From Brooklawnia propionicigenes (GTDB lineage Bacteria; Actinomycetota; Actinomycetes; Propionibacteriales; Propionibacteriaceae), in the NCBI RefSeq assembly GCF_030297015.1, contig NZ_AP028056.1, positions 170,939 to 234,938 on the forward strand: a DNA stretch of 64,000 nucleotides, in the 5' to 3' direction. Made by a program: the position numbers and the translations under genes. The first letter of the stretch is position 1; each line of letters starts with the position of its first letter. Positions 1 to 8,424 of the stretch are shown here, one piece after another. The notes beneath the pieces were generated by a model, which saw nothing but the letters and a program-made list of their open reading frames with translations, ran no database searches and was not told where the DNA came from.

Positions 1-61
1 GGGATGCGCCGCCGCCGGCGGGCATTCCAGGAGTTGCCCTTCCAACCAGTAGGCTCGATCA

Positions 62-1063
62 ATGCCCACCACCCGAATCTCCGGCGTCGCAACCCACCTG
101 CCAGAACGTACCCAGGACACCGCCGACACCGAGGTCGAACTGCGACAGCGAAATGGGCATCTGCGGCTCGCGACGGGGCTCATCTCGCGCCTGACCGGCG
201 TCCAGCGGGTTCATGTACGTCCGGAGGGCTGGCAGGCGTCCGATCTGGCAGTCGCTGCGGCGCGGAAGCTGATCGACGAGCAGCCCGGCGACATCGATCT
301 GCTGATGTTCGCCAGCGCCAGCCAGGATCTCATCGAGCCCGCCACTAGCCACATCGTCAGCGCGAAGCTCGGATTGAGTGCGCCGGTCTTCGATGTGAAG
401 AACGCCTGCAATTCGGTCATCAATGCCCTGCAGATCGCCGACGCATTGATTCGAGCCGGTAGCCATCGGCGCATTCTCGTCGTCAGCGGGGAGGCACCCA
501 CCTCGGCGGTCCGCTGGCAGCTGCGTGACCGGGCACAATTCGTCCGTTCGTTTCCCGGTTATTCGATGAGTGACGGTGGCGCGGCAGTGCTTCTCGAGGC
601 CGACGAGTCTTGTCAGCGGGGCATTCAGGCCGCTACGTTTCACGCGCTTTCCCGGCATTGGAATATCGGCACACTGCCCGGCGGCGGCACCGTTGCTGCC
701 CACGATCCGGATATGACCTATTTCGATATGGACGGCAGCAGTCTGCAGCGGGCATTTCTGGAACTTGGACCCGAGCCGATCACCACCTTTCTGAGACAGC
801 AGCGGCGCAGGCCGACCGACTTCGATTTCGTCGCCATCCATCAGGTCTCGGTGCCTTTCCTGCCGCCCATCCTGGAGCGTCTGGGAGTGCCCGCCGACCG
901 GACCATCGTCACTGTCGCGGACCACGGCAACCTCGCCTCGGTCACCCTCCCCCTGCAGTTGGAGCTCGCCCGGCGGCGCGGCATGATCGGGCCGGGCAGC
1001 CTGGTGCTGTTGATCGGCCTCGCCGGGGGAATCAGCCTCGGCTTGATGGCGGTGCGGCTGTGA
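62..1063 (+). CDS. OleA-like 3-oxoacyl-ACP synthase III family condensing enzyme
   Basis: A thiolase-fold condensing enzyme of 333 aa. The nucleophile is Cys116 in KNACNS, with His260 (VAIHQVS) and Asn290 (DHGNLAS) completing the Cys-His-Asn triad. Glu92 in LIEPATSH sits where OleA enzymes carry their extra catalytic Glu, which favours an OleA-type head-to-head acyl-CoA condensation over FabH; this is inference from motif and neighbours. Expected product: a beta-keto acid made from two fatty acyl-CoAs. The next gene starts inside its stop codon (GTGA at 1060-1063), so the four genes 62-5494 form a coupled operon. ATG at 62 is the first credible start; Shine-Dalgarno match is weak. Bases 1-61 may hold the end of an upstream gene (one frame stops at 50-52), but this cannot be decided. 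Confidence 0.78.
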   Translation: MPTTRISGVATHLPERTQDTADTEVELRQRNGHLRLATGLISRLTGVQRVHVRPEGWQASDLAVAAARKLIDEQPGDIDLLMFASASQDLIEPATSHIVSAKLGLSAPVFDVKNACNSVINALQIADALIRAGSHRRILVVSGEAPTSAVRWQLRDRAQFVRSFPGYSMSDGGAAVLLEADESCQRGIQAATFHALSRHWNIGTLPGGGTVAAHDPDMTYFDMDGSSLQRAFLELGPEPITTFLRQQRRRPTDFDFVAIHQVSVPFLPPILERLGVPADRTIVTVADHGNLASVTLPLQLELARRRGMIGPGSLVLLIGLAGGISLGLMAVRL

Positions 1064-3012
1064 GCCGCCGGCTCGCGGTGGTCGTTCCCGTCTACAACGA
1101 GGCATCCGGGATCGCGGCCACCTTGGAGGCGCTGGCGGGCCAGGACGATGCCGACTTCGACGCCGTCTTCGTCGACAACGCCTCGACCGATGACTCGGTG
1201 CAGCTGATGGAGACGTTCATTCGCCGTCACGGCCTGACGCGCTGGCGGATCGTCCACGAGCCGCTCAAGGGCACCGGAGCCGCCGCCGATACCGGCATGC
1301 GCGAGGCCATCGCCGGTGGGGCGCAGCTGCTGGCCCGCACCGATGCCGATTGCCTGCCGCGCCACGACTGGACGGCTGCCGTCCGGCGTGCGTTGACTCC
1401 ATCACACGAAGGCGGACTGGGACTGGCGCTGGTCGGCGGTGAACTCGTGCCCCGCCGGGACGAGGGCCTCGGATGGCCGACCAGAGCAGCCTTGCGTGGC
1501 GCGGTGCATCTGGCCGAGGCATTCGGGCGGATTCGTCCCGGCAACCGCGACCCCGCCTACCGAGGCCCCTACATGATGGCGGCCGGCTGCAATGTCGGCA
1601 TCACCAGCCGGCTGTATGAGCAGGCCGGCGGCTTTCCCCGGACCCGCATCGAGCAGTTGCACGAAGACCGCGCGCTGGTCAACGCCGTGCGGCGATTGAC
1701 CAGGGATTATCAGCGCCGATCCGATGTGGTGGTGTATGCCTCCAGCCGCCGGGCGCAGGCCTGGGGGCTCGCGAACACGCTGCTGTGGTATAAGGATCAC
1801 GCCTATTGTCCCCCCGAAGTCGACATTCGCGACCCAGCATTGGCGCAGCGTCCAGCACGCACCTCGATCGCATTGGCCGCACGCCATGAGCGGCGGCTGC
1901 TGCTCGCGGCGCATCCACTGGCCTTCCCGTTCATCGATGCGATCGGCGGCCCGGTGCGCCGGGTGCCGGGTCTGGGCGTGGTGGTGAAGGATGCCGACCT
2001 GATGCGTGCGGTGCTGATGGATTCGGACAGCTTCGGCAAGAGTGGTCCGGGTTCACCCGGCGACCTGTGGACTCCCGTGCTCGGGCCGCGCGTCCTGATG
2101 AACATGGACGGCGCCGATCACTTGGAGCTGCGCCGCAAGCTCGCCCCACTGTTCTCCCCCGGTTCGGTGCGCGACCTGGTCGCCGATTCGCTGGGGCCGG
2201 CCACCCAGCGGCTGAGCGAGCGGCTGCGGCGAGGAGAAGAAGTCGATCTGGTCAGCCATGCCCAGCACGCGGCGAGTGCCGTGATCAGCCGGCTGGTCGG
2301 GCTGCCACCCGGGGTCATCGACGCCGGCTTCTTCGCGCGTTCGTCGACGGTCACCGGGTTCGTCTCACTGGCGCGCCCGAGTCTGACACCGCGCCAGATC
2401 ACCCGCGCCCGCAAGGTCATGCACGAGTTGGACGAGCACGCCGCCGCAGCGTACGCCGGGGACGAATCGACCGTCCCGGGACGCATGCGCGCCCTCGGAC
2501 TCACTCAGGCCGAAGCGCTGGGAGCGGTCGGAGCATTCGTGCTGACCGGCACCGAGACCCTCGTTTCATTCATCCCCCGGCTCGCCGCGATCCTCGTCGA
2601 CACCGGCTGGCACGCCCGGTTGAGCGCCGAACCGAAGCTGGTGGACGCTGCAGTTGCCGAGGCGCTGCGGGTGACGACCCCGAGTCCGGTGATGTTGCGC
2701 TCGGTGGAACGACCCACCCGCATCGGCACGGTCGAGGTCACACCGGGCGAGCGCATCATCCTCGGCACCTACTGGGCCAACCGGGCGCTCGGCGAATTCG
2801 ACCCCGAAACCAACCCGGCGGCTCAGCTCAGGCAGTTGTGGTTCGGTGCCGGCGTGCATTTCTGTCTAGGCGCTCCCCTGGCGATGGCTCAGATCAACCT
2901 GGTGCTCGGCGCTGTGCTGGCCGCCAGGAATCTGCGGATCGTCGAACGCCAGGCGTCACGTGGGGTGCTGATCCCGTCGTACCGGCGTCTCGTGCTGCGG
3001 GGTTCGTCGTGA
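1060..3012 (+). CDS. Glycosyltransferase family 2 / cytochrome P450 fusion protein
   Basis: A 650-aa two-domain protein. Residues 4-230 form a GT2 glycosyltransferase: N-terminal VVVPVYNE, VDNASTDDS near 38-46, the metal-binding TDAD at 94-97 and HED at 201-203. Residues from about 280 to 650 form a cytochrome P450: I-helix LTGTET at 495-500, ExxR (EALR 534-537) and the haem loop FGAGVHFCLG with ligand Cys602. No frameshift or stop lies between the domains. The GTG start at 1060 overlaps the previous stop; the open frame continues upstream but only antisense to gene 1's logic. No membrane segment is evident. Coupled to OleA-, OleC- and OleD-like genes, it may hydroxylate and glycosylate the lipid product; substrate is unknown. 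GT2-P450 fusions are unusual. Confidence 0.82.
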   Translation: MSRRLAVVVPVYNEASGIAATLEALAGQDDADFDAVFVDNASTDDSVQLMETFIRRHGLTRWRIVHEPLKGTGAAADTGMREAIAGGAQLLARTDADCLPRHDWTAAVRRALTPSHEGGLGLALVGGELVPRRDEGLGWPTRAALRGAVHLAEAFGRIRPGNRDPAYRGPYMMAAGCNVGITSRLYEQAGGFPRTRIEQLHEDRALVNAVRRLTRDYQRRSDVVVYASSRRAQAWGLANTLLWYKDHAYCPPEVDIRDPALAQRPARTSIALAARHERRLLLAAHPLAFPFIDAIGGPVRRVPGLGVVVKDADLMRAVLMDSDSFGKSGPGSPGDLWTPVLGPRVLMNMDGADHLELRRKLAPLFSPGSVRDLVADSLGPATQRLSERLRRGEEVDLVSHAQHAASAVISRLVGLPPGVIDAGFFARSSTVTGFVSLARPSLTPRQITRARKVMHELDEHAAAAYAGDESTVPGRMRALGLTQAEALGAVGAFVLTGTETLVSFIPRLAAILVDTGWHARLSAEPKLVDAAVAEALRVTTPSPVMLRSVERPTRIGTVEVTPGERIILGTYWANRALGEFDPETNPAAQLRQLWFGAGVHFCLGAPLAMAQINLVLGAVLAARNLRIVERQASRGVLIPSYRRLVLRGSS

Positions 3013-4583
3013 CCGATCTGGTGACCGCCGTGCTGGCCTCGGCCGACAGCCGCGCCGAGCAACCCGCCCTGACATCGGGTCGCACGACCCTCGGTTATGC
3101 CGAACTGGCACGGCGCATCCGATCGACGGCATCGGGGCTGCGGGCCGAAGGGCTGCAGCCCGGTGACCGCGTGCTGTTCTCCGTGCGTCCTGGGCCGCAA
3201 GCCGTCATCTTGGCACTGGGGATCGTGCTCGCCGGCGGAGTCGTGGTCTTCGCCGATCCGGGAGCAGGCGAGGCGCTCTTCCGCTCGCGTGCGCGACTGG
3301 CCGCCCCGCGCTGGGTGGCGGCCGAATCGCTGCTCTATCTGGCCTCCAGCGCGCCACTGCGCCGATTCGCCCGGCGGCGCGGACTGGAGCTCGCGCCGTA
3401 TGCCCGGCTCGTACCGCAGGCCCGCCATCTTCGGGCGGGCGGCTGGTTGCCCGGTACACCTCGCCGCGCCGTGCCCGTGTCACGACTGGCCGGGCACCGG
3501 CATGAACCTGACGGTCGGCCGGTTTCGGTCGACCTGGACGACGAGGCCCTGATCGTCTTCACCAGCGGGACGACCAGCACGCCGCGGGGCGTCGTCCACT
3601 CGCGGGGCTCACTGGGGGCCGGACTGACGGATTTCGCCGACGGCGTGGGCATGCGGCCGGGCCAGCGGGTGCTCACCGACCAGCTGATGGTGGGCGTGCC
3701 GGCACTCATCGCGGGCGCGCACTGGACGATCCCACCGCCGGGCGCCAACGCCGGCGCGCGTCCCGAGCACTACCTGCGGCTGCTGCGCGATACCGAACTG
3801 ATCTTCGTGGTGCCCGCGGTGATGGATTCGATGCTGCGCGCGCTGGATGATTCGGCCCGGCTGCGCCCGGCCGGCCTGGAGACCATCGTGATGGGTGGTG
3901 CACCCGTATTGGGTCCGCTGTTGGAGCGGGTGCACGCGCGCTTTCCGGACGCCGCCATACGCGCCGTCTACGGGATGACCGAGATCCTTCCGGTGGCGAT
4001 CGCCGACGGAGTTGCGAAACTCCGGGCGGGCACCGACCCGGCCGGTGGGGACCGGCTCGGACGCCTTGTGCCGAGTGTCACGGCCCGGATCGATGACGGC
4101 GAACTCGTGCTGAGCGGGCCCGGGTTGGCCCGTGGTTACCTCGCCGATCTTCCCGAGAACCCGCTCGGCGAACTGCACACCGGCGACCTGGCCCGTATCG
4201 ACGGCGACCAACTCGTCTCGCTCGGACGCAAGAAGGACATGTTCATCAGGGGCAGGCAGAACATCTATCCGGGACTCTACGAGCCACTGGTGGCCGGGCT
4301 CGCCGGTGTGGCCGAGGCGGCCCTGATCGGGCTACCCGATGAGATCGGCGATGATCGGATCGTGCTCGTCGTCGTGCCCGAGCACGCTGCCGGGGTGGGT
4401 CTGGCCACCGACCATCGGCTGGCCCGTGAGGTGACCCGGAGACTGCCCGGCCTGCTGGACGCCGGCGCGGTGCCCGATCTGGTACTCACGATCGACGATC
4501 TGCCCCGCTCGGGACGTGGCCGCAAGCTCGACCGCAAGGCCTTGGCCGGTCAGGTCGCTGCCTATCTGAGGGACGCGCGATGA
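3009..4583 (+). CDS. OleC-like AMP-dependent ligase (beta-lactone synthetase candidate)
   Basis: An adenylate-forming enzyme of 524 aa. The P-loop IVFTSGTTSTPRG lies near 179-191 and the A5 motif is YGMTEILPVA, which resembles the YGxTE-LP signature seen in OleC enzymes rather than ordinary acyl-CoA ligases. The late hinge region reads HTGDLARID and GRKKDMFIRG, with the C-terminal lysine region SGRGRKLDRKAL. OleC proteins convert a beta-hydroxy acid to a beta-lactone; family placement here is inferred from motif plus flanking oleA- and oleD-like genes. GTG start at 3009 overlaps the upstream TGA (GTGA), and its own stop overlaps the next ATG. A generic fatty-acid or polyketide adenylating enzyme is the alternative. 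Confidence 0.75.
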   Translation: MTDLVTAVLASADSRAEQPALTSGRTTLGYAELARRIRSTASGLRAEGLQPGDRVLFSVRPGPQAVILALGIVLAGGVVVFADPGAGEALFRSRARLAAPRWVAAESLLYLASSAPLRRFARRRGLELAPYARLVPQARHLRAGGWLPGTPRRAVPVSRLAGHRHEPDGRPVSVDLDDEALIVFTSGTTSTPRGVVHSRGSLGAGLTDFADGVGMRPGQRVLTDQLMVGVPALIAGAHWTIPPPGANAGARPEHYLRLLRDTELIFVVPAVMDSMLRALDDSARLRPAGLETIVMGGAPVLGPLLERVHARFPDAAIRAVYGMTEILPVAIADGVAKLRAGTDPAGGDRLGRLVPSVTARIDDGELVLSGPGLARGYLADLPENPLGELHTGDLARIDGDQLVSLGRKKDMFIRGRQNIYPGLYEPLVAGLAGVAEAALIGLPDEIGDDRIVLVVVPEHAAGVGLATDHRLAREVTRRLPGLLDAGAVPDLVLTIDDLPRSGRGRKLDRKALAGQVAAYLRDAR

Positions 4584-5494
4584 GGATCGCGGTCACCGGG
4601 GCAAGCGGATTCGTGGGTGGCGCGCTGGCCACGGCGCTGGCAGACGACGGTCACCAGGTCACCGGATTCGGACGCCGCCCGCACGGCTGGCAGCACCCAC
4701 GCGGGAACTACGTCATCTGGGATCTCGACTCCGCGGCCCCTGATGAGGCGCACCACATCGATGCGGTGGTGCACTGCGCGGCACTGGCCGACGACTGGGC
4801 GCCGCGGGATGCCGCGATGCGCTCGAATCTCGGTGGCACGCGCAGGGTGCTGGAGACGTTCGCGGGTTGCCGGTTCGTGCATATGTCGACATCGAGTGTC
4901 TACGACGCCTTCCGGCCGAGTGTCATGGCCAGGGAGAACGAACCGGCGCCGCACCGGCATCTCAGCAGCTATCCGGAATCCAAGGCAGCCGCCGAGAGGC
5001 TCCTGGCCGGCACGGACGCGGTGATTCTGCGTCCGCATGCGGTCTACGGGCCCGGCGACACGACGCTGCTGCCCCGCCTGTTGCAGTCGGTGCGCCATGG
5101 TCGCCTGGTCCTGCCGGCGGGTGCGCAGGTGCGGCATTCGCTCACCCACATCGACAATCTGACCCAGGCGGTGCGGTGCGCGCTGGACCCCGACGGCCCG
5201 TCGGGAGTCTTCAACATCGCGGACGCCGAGCCCGTGTACCTTGCCGAGGTCATCACCGAGTTCTTGGCCCGCGCCGATCTGCCGGCGCGGATCATCGCCA
5301 TACCATTCTCAGCTGCCTGGCAGGCCGCCCGGTTCGCCGAGTTGAGGGCGGCGCTTCGGCATACCCGGCCGCGACTGACCAGATATGCGGTGAGCCAACT
5401 CGGCGTCGAACGCACCTTCGACATCGCCGCTGCGCGCCGCCAGTTGGGATACCGCCCGTTCACCACGACACTGAGCGGCGCCGAGGCCTGGTAG
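4580..5494 (+). CDS. OleD-like NAD(P)-dependent extended SDR
   Basis: An extended short-chain dehydrogenase/epimerase of 304 aa. The dinucleotide motif GASGFVGG is at 7-14, the catalytic Tyr131 and Lys135 are in SYPESK, and the Ser/Thr partner is in STSSVY at 103-108. In Ole pathways the OleD reductase reduces the beta-keto acid made by OleA to a beta-hydroxy acid for OleC; 3-beta-HSD-like and epimerase roles remain possible. ATG at 4580 overlaps the ligase stop (ATGA). It is the last gene of the operon: the following gene is 114 bp away behind its own palindromic operator. No OleB (alpha/beta hydrolase, beta-lactone decarboxylase) is found downstream. Confidence 0.75.
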   Translation: MRIAVTGASGFVGGALATALADDGHQVTGFGRRPHGWQHPRGNYVIWDLDSAAPDEAHHIDAVVHCAALADDWAPRDAAMRSNLGGTRRVLETFAGCRFVHMSTSSVYDAFRPSVMARENEPAPHRHLSSYPESKAAAERLLAGTDAVILRPHAVYGPGDTTLLPRLLQSVRHGRLVLPAGAQVRHSLTHIDNLTQAVRCALDPDGPSGVFNIADAEPVYLAEVITEFLARADLPARIIAIPFSAAWQAARFAELRAALRHTRPRLTRYAVSQLGVERTFDIAAARRQLGYRPFTTTLSGAEAW

Positions 5495-5563
5495 CCGAAG
5501 ACGCACGCGCCGGCAGAGCCGCCAACTTTTTCGTCCGGATCACTTGAATCCGAACCCCCTACA

Positions 5564-5589
5564 TGGTTACCTAGTGAAGTAGGTAACCA
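5564..5589. promoter_or_regulatory. Perfect inverted repeat upstream of GntR/ABC operon
   Basis: Two 10-base arms, TGGTTACCTA and TAGGTAACCA, are separated by 6 bases (GTGAAG). The repeat lies 19 bases upstream of the start of the GntR gene at 5609. GntR regulators of the YtrA type usually bind such dyads in their own promoter, so this is a likely autoregulatory operator. A further half-site-like TTAACCA follows at 5591-5597. Confidence 0.7.
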
Positions 5590-5608
5590 ATTAACCAGGG
5601 AGGCCGGC

Positions 5609-5989
5609 ATGATCGAGGAAGGACGGCCCCTGTTCGTGCAGATCGCCGAGGACATCGAGAACTCGATCATCGACGGCAGCCTCGCCGAGGACGCGCAGGC
5701 ACCTTCGACCAACGAGCTCGCAGCCTTCTACCGGATCAATCCAGCCACCGCAGCCAAGGGGATCACCATGCTCACCGACAAGGGAGTGCTGTACAAGCGC
5801 CGCGGTATCGGCATGTTCATCGCGCCGGGCGCCCGCGATCTACTGCTCGGCGAGCGGCGTGCCGCCTTCGCGACGCGGTATCTCGACCCACTGATTGCCG
5901 AAGCCCGCACGCTCGGGCTCGGCCCCGACGACATCGCCCGGCTCCTCCAGGAACGGGCCGCCACCACCATGGAAGGAACGTCACGATGA
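5609..5989 (+). CDS. GntR family regulator, YtrA-like
   Basis: A 126-aa regulator with an N-terminal winged helix-turn-helix: residues 1-75 begin with RPLFVQIAEDIENSI and include APSTNELAAFYRINPATAAKGI, the classical GntR recognition region. The short C-terminal tail (about 50 aa) is typical of the YtrA subfamily, which controls adjacent ABC exporters and often responds to cell-wall-active compounds. A GGGAGG ribosome site precedes the ATG. Its stop overlaps the ATP-binding gene start (ATGA at 5986), and a perfect 10+10 palindrome lies just upstream, so autoregulation of a three-gene operon is likely. Confidence 0.88.
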   Translation: MIEEGRPLFVQIAEDIENSIIDGSLAEDAQAPSTNELAAFYRINPATAAKGITMLTDKGVLYKRRGIGMFIAPGARDLLLGERRAAFATRYLDPLIAEARTLGLGPDDIARLLQERAATTMEGTSR

Positions 5990-6879
5990 CAACAGTGATC
6001 GAGGTGAAGAACCTCACCAAGCGCTACAAGGAGACGCTCGCGGTCGACAACGTGAGCTTCACCATCGAAAAGGATGCCATCTACGGTCTGCTCGGCCGAA
6101 ACGGCGCCGGCAAGACGACCATCATGTCGATCCTCACTGCGCAGAACTTCGCCACCAGCGGTGACGTCCGGATCTTCGGCGAGGACCCCTACGAGAACCC
6201 CCGAGTTCTGGGCCGGATGTGCTTCGTGCGCGAGGGCCAGAAGTATCCGGACGAGGCCACGGCCATGCATGCCTTCCGGATCGCCGGCCTGTTCTACCCG
6301 AATTGGGACCAGGCATTCGCGGACGACCTGGTCGCGGACTTCCAGCTGCCCACCAAGACCCGAATCAAGAAGCTCTCACGCGGACAGCTGTCCGCTGTCG
6401 GAGTCATCCTGGGCTTGGCCTCACGCGCGGAGATCACCTTCTTCGACGAGCCCTATCTGGGCCTGGATGCGGTCGCGCGGCAGATCTTCTACGACCGGCT
6501 CCTGGAGGACTATGTCGAGCATCCGCGCACCATCATCTTGTCCAGCCACCTGATCGACGAGGTGTCCAATCTTCTCGAACATGTGATCGTGATCGACAAG
6601 GGGCGCATCGTGATGGACGAGGAGACCGATGCGGTGCGCGATCGCGCCGCGACTATCGTCGGGGACTCCGCGGCGGTGGAGGCCTTCGTCACCGGCCGTC
6701 AGGTCATCCACCGGCAGAGCCTGGGCAGAGTCACCAGCGTCACGGTGCTCGGCCGGCTCACCGACGCGGACCGGGCCCAGCTCGCCGCCGCAGGCCTGGA
6801 CGCCACCCCGGTCTCGTTGCAGCAGCTCATCGTCCGCACTTCTCAGAGCACCGCCAGCAAGGAAGGAGCGCTGCTATGA
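5986..6879 (+). CDS. ABC transporter ATP-binding protein
   Basis: A 297-aa ATPase subunit. Walker A GRNGAGKTT is at about 38-46, the signature reads LSRGQ near 127-131 (degenerate from LSGGQ), and Walker B is ITFFDEPYLGLD followed by the H-loop SSHL. The C-terminal 80 residues form an accessory domain seen in drug- or bacitracin-type exporters. It follows the GntR gene with a 4-base overlap and overlaps the permease start at 6876, so the three are one operon. Export substrate cannot be told from sequence; antibiotic or peptide efflux is the usual role of YtrA-linked transporters. Confidence 0.9.
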   Translation: MTTVIEVKNLTKRYKETLAVDNVSFTIEKDAIYGLLGRNGAGKTTIMSILTAQNFATSGDVRIFGEDPYENPRVLGRMCFVREGQKYPDEATAMHAFRIAGLFYPNWDQAFADDLVADFQLPTKTRIKKLSRGQLSAVGVILGLASRAEITFFDEPYLGLDAVARQIFYDRLLEDYVEHPRTIILSSHLIDEVSNLLEHVIVIDKGRIVMDEETDAVRDRAATIVGDSAAVEAFVTGRQVIHRQSLGRVTSVTVLGRLTDADRAQLAAAGLDATPVSLQQLIVRTSQSTASKEGALL

Positions 6880-7571
6880 ATCGCGTCATCAATGTCGTCC
6901 GGATGCAGTTGGTCAACCGTCAGGCCTATGTCTGGGTGCCGGTGATCGTGCTGACCGGCTCACTCGGGTTGACCCTGGCCATCTACTCGATCATCGCCGG
7001 CAGTGGCGTCCAGGGTCCGTTCTACGGCGGCGGAGCACAGGCACCGCTGTGGTGCTTGCTGGCGGTCGGTGTGCAAGCACTGACGCTGTCCTTCCCCTTC
7101 TCGCAAGCGCTGAGCGTCACGCGCAAGGAGTTCTATCTCGGCACCTTGCTGTCCGCAGCACTGACCGCGATGATCCTGGCCGCGATATTCGTGGTGGGAG
7201 GACTGATCGAGCGCATCACCGACGGCTGGGGGCTCAATGGCTACTTCTTCTACCTGCCCTGGGTCTGGGAGCACGGTCCCGCTGCCGCGGCACTGGTCTT
7301 CTTCGCGTTGGCTTTCGGCTTCTTCGTCCTCGGCTTCTGGGCCGCGACCGTGTACAAGCGCTGGGGCACCGTGGTGCTGACCGCCGCGCTGGTGATCCCC
7401 GGCCTGATGCTCGTCGCAGCGCTGTGGTTCATCGGGCGCGCGAATGCGTGGGTGCAGGTGGGTAGGTGGTTCGCTTCACAGACCGCTCCCGGATGGGCCC
7501 TGTGGGGCCTGCTGGCCACCGCTGTTCTGGCCGGCATCTCCTACTTGATTCTGCGCCGCCTGGTCCCGTGA
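6876..7571 (+). CDS. ABC transporter permease
   Basis: A 231-aa integral membrane protein with about six hydrophobic segments (for example VWVPVIVLTGSLGLTLAIY, ALTAMILAAIFVVGGLI and AALVFFALAFGFFVLGFWA). It is the membrane partner of the ATP-binding protein whose stop it overlaps (ATGA at 6876). Its start, not the longer open frame beginning near 6219, is fixed by this overlap. The 3' end overlaps the convergent DUF998 gene by 96 bases, an unusually long tail-to-tail overlap; both frames remain open there. Confidence 0.85.
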   Translation: MNRVINVVRMQLVNRQAYVWVPVIVLTGSLGLTLAIYSIIAGSGVQGPFYGGGAQAPLWCLLAVGVQALTLSFPFSQALSVTRKEFYLGTLLSAALTAMILAAIFVVGGLIERITDGWGLNGYFFYLPWVWEHGPAAAALVFFALAFGFFVLGFWAATVYKRWGTVVLTAALVIPGLMLVAALWFIGRANAWVQVGRWFASQTAPGWALWGLLATAVLAGISYLILRRLVP

Positions 7572-8180
7572 TCGCGCACTCCACAACCACGACGCAACCA
7601 GTGCGGTCCACAGGGCCGCGCTGACCAGATAGATCCGCTGAGCCAGGCCGAACAGGCCAACCCCATCACCCACCAGGACGAGCACGCTGGTGAGGACGAT
7701 CAGCCACGCGGCCAGCCGGGGCCACCACCCGGGCTGGCCGCGTCCGCATGCTCGTGCGGCGGCAGGAGTGATCAAGATGGCGGCAACCGGCAGGACGAGA
7801 AATGCCAGATTGCCGAGCAGGTTGTGCATCAGGCCTGTCGTCGTCGCGCCACCGGCATCGATCGGGAAAAAGGATTGGGCGAGCTTCGCGAGCCCGAAGA
7901 CGGCCAGCAGGCCGGCCCCCACCCGGGCGGAGACCGTGACGGTGATCCGCCAGACCGCAACTGCCAGCGAGACAGCACCCAGGCCCACGGCCGCGGAGGT
8001 CACCGACGACATCGCGCCGGCCTTGCCGTGGACGTACTCGCTGGTTGCGCTGGTCAGAGGATCAATCTCCGGCTGGATCAGATGGAAGCCCGCGAGTACC
8101 ACAAGATCCAATCCGGCGCAGGCCAAGGTGATGGCCGCCAGCACACGGGTCGACCGGGACACCACTGCAGACTTTGACAT
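7476..8180 (-). CDS. DUF998 family membrane protein
   Basis: A 234-aa protein with about six transmembrane helices spread through residues 13-205. The early part GLDLVVLAGFHLIQPEIDPLTSATSEYVHG matches the DUF998 pattern: a first helix, then a loop with P-T-SEY-G. Later GLMHNLLGNLAFL is also typical. Function is unknown for the family. The start is set at ATG 8180; 43 extra in-frame codons upstream run into the urtA promoter and are rejected. The hydrophilic C-terminal 30 residues (Gln/Gly-rich) are encoded antisense to the ABC permease end. Confidence 0.78.
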   Translation of the reverse strand: MSKSAVVSRSTRVLAAITLACAGLDLVVLAGFHLIQPEIDPLTSATSEYVHGKAGAMSSVTSAAVGLGAVSLAVAVWRITVTVSARVGAGLLAVFGLAKLAQSFFPIDAGGATTTGLMHNLLGNLAFLVLPVAAILITPAAARACGRGQPGWWPRLAAWLIVLTSVLVLVGDGVGLFGLAQRIYLVSAALWTALVASWLWSARSRDQAAQNQVGDAGQNSGGQQAPQGPSGSGL

Positions 8181-8269
8181 TCGGATCAGTTTATCGAATC
8201 GGGGATTTCTGCAGCTCAGGAAAGACCACGACATCACGAATTGATCACGATAAATCTTGGCTGAAAGCG

Positions 8270-8296
8270 GTAACCGAACAGTTACATCGTCGACAC
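8270..8296 (+). promoter_or_regulatory. GlnR-like box upstream of urtA
   Basis: The spacing GTAAC-6 bases-GTTAC-6 bases-GACAC (8270-8274, 8281-8285, 8292-8296) matches the a/b site pattern of actinobacterial GlnR boxes (gTnAC-n6-GaAAC). It sits about 130 bases upstream of the urea transporter operon. GlnR is the global nitrogen regulator in these bacteria, so nitrogen-limited induction of urtABCDE is likely. The middle element deviates from GaAAC. Confidence 0.55.
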
Positions 8297-8424
8297 ATCG
8301 GATCGTCAAAGTAGGTCAGCAGATGCGGATGCAGCGCCGAAACGAAGATCAAAGTACCTTTGTCAAGCCATTTCACCCCCAGCATGTCCGCCGAGTGATG
8401 CCCTCGCATGGAAAGGAAGCAGAG

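Noticed and set aside
1060..3012. P450 as an OleT-type fatty acid decarboxylase making terminal alkenes
   Set aside because: The haem region and fused GT2 domain do not point to the peroxygenase OleT family, and the flanking genes fit a head-to-head condensation route.
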